Assembly: GCA_017430235.1 (NCBI GenBank)
Contig: JAFRNH010000073.1
Coordinates: 1 to 49,534, forward strand
DNA: 49,534 nucleotides
Direction: 5' to 3'
From: Paludibacteraceae bacterium
GTDB taxonomy: Bacteria > Bacteroidota > Bacteroidia > Bacteroidales > Paludibacteraceae
Part shown: positions 9,073 to 16,700 of the stretch, in pieces
Position numbering within the stretch: the stretch's first letter is position 1
Layout: the number at the start of each line of letters is the position of its first letter
The notes under the pieces: generated by a model
What the model was told of the DNA's origin: nothing
Database searches by the model: none
What the model saw: only the letters and a program-made list of their open reading frames with translations
Made by a program: the position numbers and the translations under genes

Positions 9073-9717
9073 ATGAAAAATTTTAATATAATAGCTTTGT
9101 CAATCTTGGCGTTGGCGGTTATAGGTTTGTATGTTTTGCATTTCTCCTCAAAGAGCGAATGTGTAGAGTCGGTTGATGATGCAAACACTAAGGATTCTCT
9201 TGCTATCCTTCCTGAAGATTCATTGATGACAGTAAAGAAAGACACTGCATATCCTATTGCGTATGTTAATGTAGGTAAGTTGCAAGAAAGTCTTCAAAAG
9301 TATGACTTCTACAAACGTTGGAATGAGAAGTTGCTTCAAAAAGAGGCGAAGTCTACAAAAGAGTTGAAGAGTGCACAACAAAAGTTGGCAACCGAATTGG
9401 AAGTGTTTCAACAAAAATATCAGTCGGGAGGATTCTTGACAAAAGAATCGTTTGAACAAGAACAGAATCGTCTCTATTCTAAAAATCAAGAGTTGCAAGA
9501 GTTGCAGCTTCGTTTGGAGCAGGATTTTGCCAATGAACAGTTGAAACTGACCAAACAGTTGATGGATACGATCGACACTTTCTTCAAAAGTTATAATCAA
9601 GATCGTAAATACAAGATGATTATTAATAGTGCTGATCTATTGTATGCTGATGAAGCATTGGACATTACCTCAGATGTGTTGTCTCAACTAAATGATAGAT
9701 ATAGCAAGAAAAAATAA
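9073..9717 (+). CDS. OmpH/Skp family periplasmic chaperone
   Basis: Skp-type chaperones hold unfolded outer-membrane proteins in the periplasm on their way to the BAM complex. Residues 1-25 form an uncleaved anchor or signal peptide (IIALSILALAVIGLYVLHF). The OmpH core begins at about residue 56 with PIAYVNVGKLQESLQKYDF, the typical start of the domain. A long charged coiled coil follows (about 85-165, rich in Glu, Gln, Lys and Leu), forming the tentacle arms. The end of the domain (YKMIINSADLLYADEALDIT) is also typical. At 214 residues it is longer than E. coli Skp (161) because of the N-terminal acidic linker. It is followed by a strong terminator. Confidence 0.88.
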   Translation: MKNFNIIALSILALAVIGLYVLHFSSKSECVESVDDANTKDSLAILPEDSLMTVKKDTAYPIAYVNVGKLQESLQKYDFYKRWNEKLLQKEAKSTKELKSAQQKLATELEVFQQKYQSGGFLTKESFEQEQNRLYSKNQELQELQLRLEQDFANEQLKLTKQLMDTIDTFFKSYNQDRKYKMIINSADLLYADEALDITSDVLSQLNDRYSKKK

Positions 9718-9738
9718 CATAAATTGGGTATGTGATTT

Positions 9739-9774
9739 AATAAGGTTGGCGCTTTCGTCCAACCTTATTTTTTT
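9739..9774 (+). terminator. Rho-independent terminator after the OmpH-like gene
   Basis: A perfect 11-bp stem (AATAAGGTTGG at 9739-9749, CCAACCTTATT at 9759-9769) with a 9-base loop is followed by a T run to 9774. It starts 21 bases after the stop at 9717. Confidence 0.9.
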
Positions 9775-9775
9775 G

Positions 9776-9783
9776 TAAGTTTG
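9776..9783 (+). promoter_or_regulatory. -7 promoter element of the ahcY gene cluster
   Basis: TAAGTTTG matches TAnnTTTG, lies immediately after the T run of the preceding terminator and 40 bases before the ahcY ATG. The -33 region would fall inside the terminator stem. Confidence 0.55.
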
Positions 9784-9823
9784 CAAAGTGAAAATGATAA
9801 TGTTGATAAAATAATAATATACA

Positions 9824-11242
9824 ATGAAAGAAAAATTGTTTTCAGCGCTTCCGTACAAGGTGGCAGACATGAATTTGGCTGATTTTGGTAGAAAAGAAAT
9901 TGAGTTGGCGGAAAATGAGATGCCTGGTTTGATGGCTCTTCGTGAAAAATATGGCCAACAAAAACCTTTGAAGGGAGCTCGTGTTTCTGGTTCTCTTCAC
10001 ATGACTATTCAAACGGCTGTTTTGATTGAAACATTGGTTGAATTGGGCGCTCAGGTTCGTTGGGCAAGTTGCAATATATTCTCCACACAAGATCATGCCG
10101 CTGCTGCAATTGCTGCTGCAGGCGTGCCTGTCTTCGCATGGAAGGGCGAGTCTTTGGATGAGTATTGGTGGTGTACGTTACAAGCTCTTAATTTTGGTGA
10201 CGGACTGGGTCCTAACATGATTGTGGATGATGGTGGTGACGCTACTTTGATGATTCATCTCGGTGCAGATGCTGAGAAAAATCCATCTATATTGTCTCGT
10301 AAGGCTGAAAGCGAGGATGAAATTGAATTACTGAAAATATTGGGTGAAATCCAAAAGGAGAAACCTGATTATTTTAGTAAGATGATTACAGGAATAAAGG
10401 GCGTTTCAGAAGAGACTACCACGGGTGTTCATCGTCTTTATCAAATGGAGAAGGAGGGTAAACTTCGTTTCCCTGCCTTTAATGTGAATGATTCTGTTAC
10501 AAAATCTAAATTTGATAACTTGTATGGTTGCCGTGAATCATTGGCAGATGGTATCAAACGTGCAACGGATATTATGGTTGCAGGAAAAGTCGTAGTGGTC
10601 TGCGGTTATGGTGATGTGGGTAAGGGATGCGCTCATTCCATGCGCTCATACGGTGCTCGTGTGTTGATTACAGAGGTGGATCCAATCTGTGCACTTCAAG
10701 CAGCTATGGAGGGTTACGAAGTCGTTACCGTGGAAGATGCTCTTCCTTATGGAGATATCTACGTGACGACTACTGGTAATATTGATGTTATCACCATTGA
10801 ACACATGGCTAAGATGAAGAGTTATGCCATCGTTTGTAATATCGGTCACTTCGATAGTGAAATACAAGTGGCTAAGTTGAAACAATATCCAGGCATTAAG
10901 TGTCGTAACATTAAGCCTCAGGTGGATCAATATTTCTTCCCTGACGGACATTCTATCATCCTTTTGGCTGATGGACGTTTGGTTAACTTGGGTTGTGCTA
11001 CGGGTCACCCTTCATTCGTGATGAGTAACTCATTCACCAACCAAACATTGGCTCAGATTGAATTGTTTACTAAAAAATATGAGGTGGGTGTTTATTGCTT
11101 GCCTAAGCATCTTGATGAGGAGGTTGCTCGTCTTCACCTTGCTAAAATCGGTGTGAAATTAACTAAGTTGACACCAGAACAAGCTGCTTACATCGGTGTC
11201 ACTGTTGATGGACCGTATAAGTCTGAATGGTATCGTTATTAA
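9824..11242 (+). CDS. ahcY: Adenosylhomocysteinase (S-adenosylhomocysteine hydrolase)
   Basis: AhcY cleaves S-adenosylhomocysteine to homocysteine and adenosine, removing the inhibitory product of methyl transfer reactions; it uses tightly bound NAD. The substrate domain carries [17 protein letters not shown] (55-71) and [10 protein letters not shown] (86-95). The NAD-binding Rossmann motif GYGDVGKG lies at 261-268, preceded by the catalytic-region [21 protein letters not shown]. The C-terminus ends in the conserved YKSEWYRY. Length of 472 residues is full. The next gene, cytidine deaminase, begins ten bases later, then a CDF transporter, so three genes probably form one unit. The nucleoside link between ahcY and cdd is suggestive only. 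Confidence 0.97.
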   Translation: MKEKLFSALPYKVADMNLADFGRKEIELAENEMPGLMALREKYGQQKPLKGARVSGSLHMTIQTAVLIETLVELGAQVRWASCNIFSTQDHAAAAIAAAGVPVFAWKGESLDEYWWCTLQALNFGDGLGPNMIVDDGGDATLMIHLGADAEKNPSILSRKAESEDEIELLKILGEIQKEKPDYFSKMITGIKGVSEETTTGVHRLYQMEKEGKLRFPAFNVNDSVTKSKFDNLYGCRESLADGIKRATDIMVAGKVVVVCGYGDVGKGCAHSMRSYGARVLITEVDPICALQAAMEGYEVVTVEDALPYGDIYVTTTGNIDVITIEHMAKMKSYAIVCNIGHFDSEIQVAKLKQYPGIKCRNIKPQVDQYFFPDGHSIILLADGRLVNLGCATGHPSFVMSNSFTNQTLAQIELFTKKYEVGVYCLPKHLDEEVARLHLAKIGVKLTKLTPEQAAYIGVTVDGPYKSEWYRY

Positions 11243-11252
11243 TCATTGACGA

Positions 11253-11720
11253 ATGGATAAACTAACTATTTCATGCAATGTCACTATTTTGACATTTGAT
11301 GAATTAAATGATATGGAAAAGAATTTGGTCGTGGCGGCACAAAATGCCACGACCAATTCTTATTCTCCCTATTCTCATTTCTCTGTAGGCGCGGCGGTCC
11401 GTTTGTCTGACGGGTCTGTCTACACGGGAAATAATCAGGAAAATGCCTCTTATCCATGTGGACTATGCGCGGAAAGAACTGCGCTTTACTATGCAAATGC
11501 GCAACATCCGAATACTCCAGTTGAGGCTATAGCCATTGCGGCTAAGAACGCTGATGGTTTTCTAAAAACACCCATCACCCCATGTGGTGCGTGTAGGCAA
11601 TCGTTGTTGGAAACGGAAAATAGATTTCATCAGAAGATAACTGTGTATTTATATGGTACAGAGGGCATATATCGTGTGGATAGTATTGCGGATCTTTTGC
11701 CATTGCAGTTCACTTTATAA
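11253..11720 (+). CDS. cdd: Cytidine deaminase
   Basis: Cdd hydrolyses cytidine or deoxycytidine to the uridine form in pyrimidine salvage. The family start motif YSPYSHFSVGAA is at residues 37-48. The zinc site is complete: C72 and E74 in CGLCAERTA, and C111 and C114 in TPCGACRQ, the three-cysteine pattern of the homotetrameric class. At 155 residues it is slightly longer than the usual 130 because of about 25 residues before the core. It sits ten bases after ahcY and nine bases before the CDF gene, all in the same direction. Confidence 0.95.
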   Translation: MDKLTISCNVTILTFDELNDMEKNLVVAAQNATTNSYSPYSHFSVGAAVRLSDGSVYTGNNQENASYPCGLCAERTALYYANAQHPNTPVEAIAIAAKNADGFLKTPITPCGACRQSLLETENRFHQKITVYLYGTEGIYRVDSIADLLPLQFTL

Positions 11721-11729
11721 ATTATACCT

Positions 11730-12848
11730 ATGAGTCAGAAAGTGTCGGTACGTGATAAGGAGATTACCAAAACCAGTGTGGTTGGTATAATCACAAATGT
11801 TTTATTGTCAGTTTTTAAGGCTATAGTTGGTTTGCTGGCCAACTCTATTGCTATTGTTTTGGATGCTGTCAATAATCTCAGTGATGCGTTGTCGTCTGTC
11901 ATCACAATCATTGGAGTTAAGATTGCACATAGAAAACCAGATAAGAAACATCCGTACGGACATGGTAGGGTAGAGTATCTGAGTGGTATCATCATTGCTG
12001 GTATTGTCTTTGCCGCTGGTGTGCTTTCTCTTATAGAGTCTATCAAGAAAATATTGGAGCCAGAGGTGGCCAACTATTCGTTTGTCACCATACTGATTGT
12101 TTGTGTGGCGATTGTTACAAAAATAATCTTAGGACGTTATGTGAAGAGTCAAGGGGAAAAGTATCGCTCGGATGCCTTAATCGCATCGGGAGCAGATGCC
12201 TCGTTCGATGCTATTATTTCTGCCTCTACATTGGTGGGCGCTATTGTCACTATGCTTTGGGGCATTTCAATTGATGGATATATAGGTGCGATTATCTCCA
12301 TTTTCATTATAAAGGCGGGTGTGGAATTGATTACACAACCGGTGAGTCAGATGTTGGGTGCACGTGCCAATGTGGAGTTGACAAAGAGCATTAAGGAACA
12401 GATAAAAACGATTGATGGTATATTGGGAGCGTATGATTTAGTGTTGCATGATTACGGACCCGATAAGGTGATTGGTTCTGTTCATGTCAGTGTTGATGAT
12501 AAACTCACTGCGCGTGAAATTCATCTCTTGACACAACGAGCGCAACAGCATATCTATGAACAGTTTAGTATTTATCTTACATTCGGTATCTATGCCGTAT
12601 GTAATGGAGACGATGAAGTGGGACGCATGCAGAATGAGTTGATGAATATTGTTAATCCTATTGAAGGTGTCATTCAAACGCATGGTATATTCATAGATGT
12701 GGAGCGAAAAAGAATCTCATTCGACGTGGTGATGGATTTTAACGTACCCGATCGAGAATTGTTTGTCAAACAGATTATAGGACGTGTTAAGGAACGTTTT
12801 AATGAATATCAGGTATCTGTTAATTTGGATGTAGATTATTCTGATTAA
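11730..12848 (+). CDS. Cation diffusion facilitator (CDF) family metal transporter
   Basis: CDF proteins export divalent metal ions in exchange for protons. Six membrane helices are visible in residues 15-205, then a cytoplasmic ferredoxin-like domain (about 215-290). An additional C-terminal stretch (about 300-372) repeats a similar fold. The conserved loop HPYGHGRVEYLSG is at 74-86. The metal site residues are N48-xxx-D52 in helix 2 and D156-xxx-D160 in helix 5. Zinc exporters usually have His/Asp-xxx-Asp and His-xxx-Asp, so the Asn/Asp pattern here points toward a manganese-type exporter. That reading is inference. The gene closes the ahcY-cdd-CDF run. Confidence 0.88.
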   Translation: MSQKVSVRDKEITKTSVVGIITNVLLSVFKAIVGLLANSIAIVLDAVNNLSDALSSVITIIGVKIAHRKPDKKHPYGHGRVEYLSGIIIAGIVFAAGVLSLIESIKKILEPEVANYSFVTILIVCVAIVTKIILGRYVKSQGEKYRSDALIASGADASFDAIISASTLVGAIVTMLWGISIDGYIGAIISIFIIKAGVELITQPVSQMLGARANVELTKSIKEQIKTIDGILGAYDLVLHDYGPDKVIGSVHVSVDDKLTAREIHLLTQRAQQHIYEQFSIYLTFGIYAVCNGDDEVGRMQNELMNIVNPIEGVIQTHGIFIDVERKRISFDVVMDFNVPDRELFVKQIIGRVKERFNEYQVSVNLDVDYSD

Positions 12849-12906
12849 CGTTTTAGTAGATTTTTGTAGAGGCTATTATTGGTGAGGTGATATAGAACGC
12901 ATCTAT

Positions 12907-12934
12907 AAAAAAAAGAGTCATCCGAAGATGACTC
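12907..12934 (-). terminator. rbr: Rho-independent terminator after the rubrerythrin gene
   Basis: An 8-bp stem GAGTCATC/GATGACTC with a CGAA tetraloop (12915-12934) is followed on the minus strand by eight T residues (12907-12914). It lies 18 bases after the rubrerythrin stop and ends the perR-rbr operon. Confidence 0.9.
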
Positions 12935-12952
12935 CTTTCAAGTTCACGATTC

Positions 12953-13501
12953 CTATTTCCCAAAATATCTTTTGTATAACCCTTCGAAACCTTTTCCATG
13001 ACGGGCTTCGTCTTTAGCCATTTCGTGAACTGTGTCATGAATAGCGTCCAGATTCAATTCTTTTGCGCGTTTTGCGATTCTCATCTTATCTGCGCATGCT
13101 CCGGATTCCGCATTCATGCGTTTATTCAAATTCGTTTTAGTGTCCCATACTACATCACCTAAAAGTTCTGCAAATTTAGCTGCGTGCTCAGCCTCTTCCC
13201 ATGCATATCTTTTGAATGCCTCAGCAATCTCTGGATAACCCTCTCTGTCAGCTTGACGGCTCATGGCAAGATACATACCTACTTCTGAACATTCGCCGTT
13301 AAAGTGAGCATTCAAATCTTTAATCATTTCATCGTCGCACCCTTTTGCAACACCAATTTCATGTTCTGTTACAAATGAAAGTGCAGCAGACTCATCTAGT
13401 TTTTTGAATTTGGATGCTGGAACTTTGCATTGAGGACATTGTGCTGGAGCCTCGTCTCCTTCGTGGACATAACCACATACTGTACAAATGAATTTAGCCA
13501 T
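12953..13501 (-). CDS. rbr: Reverse-type rubrerythrin (N-terminal rubredoxin domain)
   Basis: Rubrerythrins reduce hydrogen peroxide in anaerobes using a diiron centre and a rubredoxin FeS4 site. Here the rubredoxin domain comes first: C6, C9, C22 and C25 in [22 protein letters not shown]. The four-helix ferritin-like diiron domain follows at about 50-182, with the EEAEH and KDEARH metal-ligand motifs. This is the reverse of the classical order and matches the reverse rubrerythrins described in Clostridium. The length of 182 residues fits. It starts 29 bases after the perR stop, so it is probably transcribed from the perR promoter and induced by peroxide; that regulation is inferred from the operator found upstream. 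Confidence 0.95.
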   Translation of the reverse strand: MAKFICTVCGYVHEGDEAPAQCPQCKVPASKFKKLDESAALSFVTEHEIGVAKGCDDEMIKDLNAHFNGECSEVGMYLAMSRQADREGYPEIAEAFKRYAWEEAEHAAKFAELLGDVVWDTKTNLNKRMNAESGACADKMRIAKRAKELNLDAIHDTVHEMAKDEARHGKGFEGLYKRYFGK

Positions 13502-13530
13502 AATAAAATATAATTAATTTTTTTGTGTAA

Positions 13531-13932
13531 TTAGTTTACCTTTTTGCATTCCCCACATATACCTTTCATGTATATGTGTGTCTGGTGAATCTCACATCCC
13601 ATATCGTTGCACACTTTGGGTGCCATTGTTATTTCCATGTCGACGATTTTACCGCACTGGGTACAAATCAAATGAGCATGGTCGGATGTGTCGCCATCAA
13701 AATGAGCATTCTTTTCATCAATACTCAGATTCAATACAGCACCCTTCTCTTCAAATAACTTCAATGTGTTATAGACCGTCGTCTTTGAAAGAGTCGGATT
13801 ATCATCCTTCAGAGCATTGTATATTTCATTCGACGTAGGGTGTGTCCTGTTGTTTAAGAGATAGTCCATGATGACTATTCTCTGAGAGGACGGTTTGATG
13901 TCGTATTTTAGTAAATGCTCATAAGCTGTCAT
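13531..13932 (-). CDS. perR: Peroxide-sensing Fur-family repressor PerR
   Basis: PerR represses oxidative-stress genes and is inactivated when its iron site reacts with peroxide. The winged helix covers residues 1-75 (TLSKTTVYNTLKLF is the recognition region). The regulatory metal ligands known from Bacillus PerR (H37, D85, H91, H93, D104) have matches here: H31, D79, H85, H87 and D98. The aspartate at 98 separates PerR from Fur, which has Glu. The structural zinc site is C90, C93, C126 and C129. Length of 133 is normal. The gene heads an operon with rubrerythrin, and a perfect palindrome overlaps its promoter, so self-repression is very likely. Confidence 0.93.
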   Translation of the reverse strand: MTAYEHLLKYDIKPSSQRIVIMDYLLNNRTHPTSNEIYNALKDDNPTLSKTTVYNTLKLFEEKGAVLNLSIDEKNAHFDGDTSDHAHLICTQCGKIVDMEITMAPKVCNDMGCEIHQTHIYMKGICGECKKVN

Positions 13933-13949
13933 TGTTTGTAATAAGTTTT

Positions 13950-13970
13950 AATTTGTAATCGTTACAAATT
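13950..13970 (-). promoter_or_regulatory. Probable PerR operator (perfect inverted repeat)
   Basis: The core ATTTGTAA-TCG-TTACAAAT is a perfect 8-3-8 inverted repeat, extended to 9 bp on each side by a flanking A/T pair. It sits 18 bases before the perR ATG and covers the -7 element. Its size and AT-rich symmetry are like known Fur-family boxes, but the exact match to the Bacteroidota PerR consensus is not verified. Confidence 0.75.
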
Positions 13971-13996
13971 TATAACAAATATTTAAAACTGCCAAA
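13965..13996 (-). promoter_or_regulatory. Promoter of the perR-rbr operon
   Basis: On the minus strand TTTG (13993-13996), then exactly 20 bases, then TAAATTTG (13965-13972) gives a full Bacteroidota promoter. The -7 box overlaps the right half of the palindrome at 13950-13970. Confidence 0.8.
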
Positions 13997-14095
13997 TAAA
14001 AATGATGGAAATTGTAAAAATGAATAAAGGAAGGGGTTTTAAATGGTAATAAACTTAAAATATTTGAATGAAAATCCAAAAGGCCGGAATCCATT

Positions 14096-14127
14096 TAGTA
14101 GAGGCATAACATAATATGCCTCTATTA
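14096..14127. repeat. Perfect palindromic hairpin at the end of the ORF6N gene
   Basis: TAGAGGCATA (14099-14108) and TATGCCTCTA (14115-14124) form a perfect 10-bp stem with a 6-base loop, extendable to 13 bp with one G-T pair. It overlaps the stop codon of the ORF6N gene. No T run follows on the minus strand, so it is either an atypical terminator or an RNA-stabilising hairpin. Confidence 0.6.
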
Positions 14128-14643
14128 AGTCTGGTGAACTTTTTGAATTAAAAGGTCTGTTTCAATCTCCATTTTGCTGAATGCAAACCATTTTTTCCCT
14201 AAGTCTTTGAGTGATGCACCAATGTGGTAAACCTGATTGTCGATACAGAGAAAACGATCGTGAGCATTGGCGTATTCTTCTACGCTGACTTCCGCTGCAG
14301 TTTGACTACGTAATACGGACGATAGCATAGCAACTCCTTGTTCTGTAAATACGAATGGACATACAGTTGAATGTTTCAAGTTCTGTAACCGGTCACAAAT
14401 TGTGACCAGTTTATCTGTCTCTGTTACTGTTAGTTGAAATCTGAATCGTTCGGGAAAACGCTCTAAATTTCTTTTGACAGCTTGGTTCAACACTTTAGTT
14501 TCGACACCATACAATTTTGCTAAATCACGGTCGAGCATAACTTGTTGCCCTTGGATATTGAAAATCATGTTTTCAATATCAGTCGTATTGGTGGATTCAG
14601 TTAGTAAATTGGCCTTTCTTGCCAAGTCATTCTCTTTTTTCAT
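14125..14643 (-). CDS. ORF6N domain DNA-binding protein
   Basis: The ORF6N domain occupies about residues 20-110. Its signature is clear: IENMIFNIQGQQVMLDRDLAKLYGVETKVLNQAVKRN, then FPERFRFQLT and FTEQGVAMLSSVL. This domain is found in phage antirepressors and in many stand-alone chromosomal genes of Bacteroidota. The C-terminal 60 residues (ISVEEYANAHDRFL ... IGASLKDLGKKWFAFSKM) are of the kind found after the domain in chromosomal copies. No phage genes, integrase or attachment repeats are nearby, so this is a solitary gene rather than a prophage remnant. Its target and role are unknown. Confidence 0.85.
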   Translation of the reverse strand: MKKENDLARKANLLTESTNTTDIENMIFNIQGQQVMLDRDLAKLYGVETKVLNQAVKRNLERFPERFRFQLTVTETDKLVTICDRLQNLKHSTVCPFVFTEQGVAMLSSVLRSQTAAEVSVEEYANAHDRFLCIDNQVYHIGASLKDLGKKWFAFSKMEIETDLLIQKVHQT

Positions 14644-14755
14644 CGTTATTTTTATTTTTACAGGTTGACATTTTATGTTATTTGCCCTTATTGTAACTGC
14701 TTACAGATAGAACTTTACAAATAGGCAGATAAATTAATTATAGAGAAAGAGAAAA

Positions 14756-14814
14756 TGCCAAGGAGTGACTCCCAAAGTCTTGTGGTAGTATATAGACGGA
14801 TGGTACCCTTGGCA
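14756..14814 (-). repeat. Inverted repeat closing a structured 43-base loop, possible terminator or small RNA
   Basis: TGCCAAGG (14756-14763) and CCTTGGCA (14807-14814) are perfect inverted copies 43 bases apart. A GGAG-TGA-CTCC mini-hairpin overlaps the left arm. On the minus strand the structure lies 20 bases after the PNPOx-like gene and is followed by TTTTCTCTTTCTC, so it could terminate that transcript. Confidence 0.4.
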
Positions 14815-14834
14815 AATTATCTTCGTCAAATAAG

Positions 14835-15263
14835 TTACAACTCAATGTACTCTTTTGGTTTGAAGTTATCCTCCATGCACCATACATAAGCTTTGCCGTG
14901 TTGCATACGGAAAACTTTCAAGAAGTTGAAGAAAGCTTCATCACCTTGTTGTGCTCTCCATGGTTGAAGAAACTTACGAGAAGGGTGGTTGACGATCTCC
15001 TCTTTTATGGCACGGTCTTCTACCAAGTCAAATTTGCCTTCTACACGTATCTGATATTTGCCACAAGCAAAACATACCTCCGAACGAGGGTCGGCTATCA
15101 ACTGATGGTAGAAATCTTTTGTTACACCCGTATGGAATACAATGCCATCCGCATCGGCCTTGTACATTAATATGCCTCGCACACGTGGCTGACCATTGTC
15201 GTTGGTGGCCACGTACATCACCGGATGTTCGTTCATCAATTTAAAAAGTTCTTCTTTTGTCAT
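14835..15263 (-). CDS. Pyridoxamine 5'-phosphate oxidase family flavoprotein (putative)
   Basis: The whole 142-residue chain fits the small split-barrel flavin-binding fold. Family features are MYVATNDNGQPRVRGILM near 16-33, DGIVFHTGVTKDFYHQL near 40-56, PRSEVCFA near 60-67, and VEGKFDLVED near 75-84. Proteins of this general-stress or PNPOx-like type bind FMN or F420. In Bacteroidota they are common short proteins of unknown substrate, and true vitamin B6 PNPOx enzymes are longer. The next gene upstream on the same strand, a small membrane protein, ends 25 bases before this one starts, so the pair may be co-transcribed. The fold call is firm; the reaction is not known. Confidence 0.85.
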   Translation of the reverse strand: MTKEELFKLMNEHPVMYVATNDNGQPRVRGILMYKADADGIVFHTGVTKDFYHQLIADPRSEVCFACGKYQIRVEGKFDLVEDRAIKEEIVNHPSRKFLQPWRAQQGDEAFFNFLKVFRMQHGKAYVWCMEDNFKPKEYIEL

Positions 15264-15288
15264 ATCTTTTGTTTTTAGTTAGTGCTAT

Positions 15289-15657
15289 TTATAGTATTGT
15301 AACCCAAAAGCAGATGGCAGTGATCAATGACAATGGAGTCATGATGTATTTTTCTTTTTTGCTTTTGGAAATAAAGTTCATCAGAGTGTTGATTGAAAGA
15401 TATACAGCCATGACGATAGCTATTATTCTTGTTGTTCGCTCGGAAAACCATAAGGGTAGGTAGCCTCCCATTTGTAAGAGGATGACGACAAAGAATAGCT
15501 GTAAGAACAATTGTGAGATTAAAATGATTCTTAGCCGCGGAGGAAACACTTTGTGTTGTCCACCCATGGTTAATTCTCCTAGGGGTAATCCACAGATAAT
15601 TAGTATGGATAAAACGATTACGATTGAAAAGGCAATTGTTCCGATAATAGCGGCCAT
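15289..15657 (-). CDS. Small four-helix membrane protein of unknown function
   Basis: This 122-residue protein has four predicted membrane helices: about 1-25, 45-68, 75-96 and 103-122. The connecting segment GLPLGELTMGGQHKVFPPRLR (residues 23-43), between helices 1 and 2, looks like a conserved motif that I have seen in uncharacterised membrane proteins of several phyla, but I cannot name the family. No enzyme motifs are visible. It is followed 25 bases later by the PNPOx-like gene on the same strand. Confidence 0.65.
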   Translation of the reverse strand: MAAIIGTIAFSIVIVLSILIICGLPLGELTMGGQHKVFPPRLRIILISQLFLQLFFVVILLQMGGYLPLWFSERTTRIIAIVMAVYLSINTLMNFISKSKKEKYIMTPLSLITAICFWVTIL

Positions 15658-15715
15658 GATATTATTTCGATGTTAATTGTTATAAACTTATATCTCTTTT
15701 GTGGCAAATCAAACA

Positions 15716-16627
15716 TCAGCATCTATAGTCGGCATATTCTACCACATTTGTCAGAAACTCTTTGAAAGAGCAAGCTGGAGCTTTTGGACCTTTCGATTTT
15801 ATTTCAAATCGTGCAGTCTGTTTGTTCCATTTCAGTGTCATGTCAACACAATCCAATGACAGATATATGTCATACATCTTCTTTACATCTATAATACAAG
15901 AAAGAACATCAGAGTCTGTGACTTCACCACCATTGCTGTGTGATGAAACACTCTTTTGAAATAGCTTTATCTGTTCGGTTGATATTTCGTCAAATTTACC
16001 TTCAGCCATCATGAGAAGAGCATTATTATCAACTGCTGCTGCCACGTGTCTCAAACAATCTAAAGTAGTATAATTTTTTATGTTTCCTCTCGATTTGTAT
16101 GTCAATCCATTTACATCATTGGGAACAGAGCCTAAGGGGAGCACACGAAGTTTAACATACATGTCGGTGCCTTTTTTCGGAATGATAAATTTTAATTGGA
16201 AGGAGTAGTCTGAGGGTTTCCATGAGTAATAGCTGGTGAAAGATTTTAGTCCAAACCCTTCTGGCATGATATCCAGAATATCTCTATTGGATTCAGATTT
16301 ACCGTAATCATCGCAGTTGAACTCTTCGTATTTAAGATAGGTGTATCGTCCGTTGATATCCTTGAATGCTGCCGCTTGAGCTTCACAGCCGCATCCGCAG
16401 GTAGGCCATCCTCCAGATGTCTCTACATACCCATTGGGTAGGTCGTACTTAATACTTCCATATTCAAATTTTTTTCCATTTTCATCGACATCTGTGCCTT
16501 CACTTTTCCATTCATCGTGACATCTTGACACCATGTTGAATAGATTTTCTTTCATCGTTTGTGCACTGGCGATTGTACACATTCCTAATCCAGAAAATAA
16601 TATGAATGAAATCACTTTTTTCATCAT
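15716..16627 (-). CDS. Secreted protein of unknown function
   Basis: Residues 1-23 are a signal peptide with cleavage likely after SAQ (MMKKVISFILFSGLGMCTIASAQ). The mature part of about 280 residues has a cysteine-dense segment GWPTCGCGCEAQ at about 73-84 and a long stretch of alternating hydrophobic residues (YSFQLKFIIP, MYVKLRVLPLG), suggesting beta structure. The sequence has no enzyme motif or domain that I recognise. No partner gene is close: mltG ends 73 bases upstream and the membrane-protein gene starts 58 bases downstream. Export to the periplasm is reasonably sure; the job is unknown. Confidence 0.65.
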   Translation of the reverse strand: MMKKVISFILFSGLGMCTIASAQTMKENLFNMVSRCHDEWKSEGTDVDENGKKFEYGSIKYDLPNGYVETSGGWPTCGCGCEAQAAAFKDINGRYTYLKYEEFNCDDYGKSESNRDILDIMPEGFGLKSFTSYYSWKPSDYSFQLKFIIPKKGTDMYVKLRVLPLGSVPNDVNGLTYKSRGNIKNYTTLDCLRHVAAAVDNNALLMMAEGKFDEISTEQIKLFQKSVSSHSNGGEVTDSDVLSCIIDVKKMYDIYLSLDCVDMTLKWNKQTARFEIKSKGPKAPACSFKEFLTNVVEYADYRC

Positions 16628-16700
16628 TTGAGGTGATTTTAGCGTTTTAATAGAAATAAATTTATTTAAGATCCTACGAAATGAATTTATGGAACCTGCA

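Noticed and set aside
9784..9823. SAM or SAH riboswitch before ahcY
   Set aside because: Only 40 bases separate the promoter element from the start codon, too short for known SAH or SAM aptamers, and no paired stems are visible.
14125..14643. ORF6N gene as a sign of a prophage
   Set aside because: No integrase, structural or lysis genes and no attachment repeats are nearby; the flanking genes are ordinary chromosomal genes.
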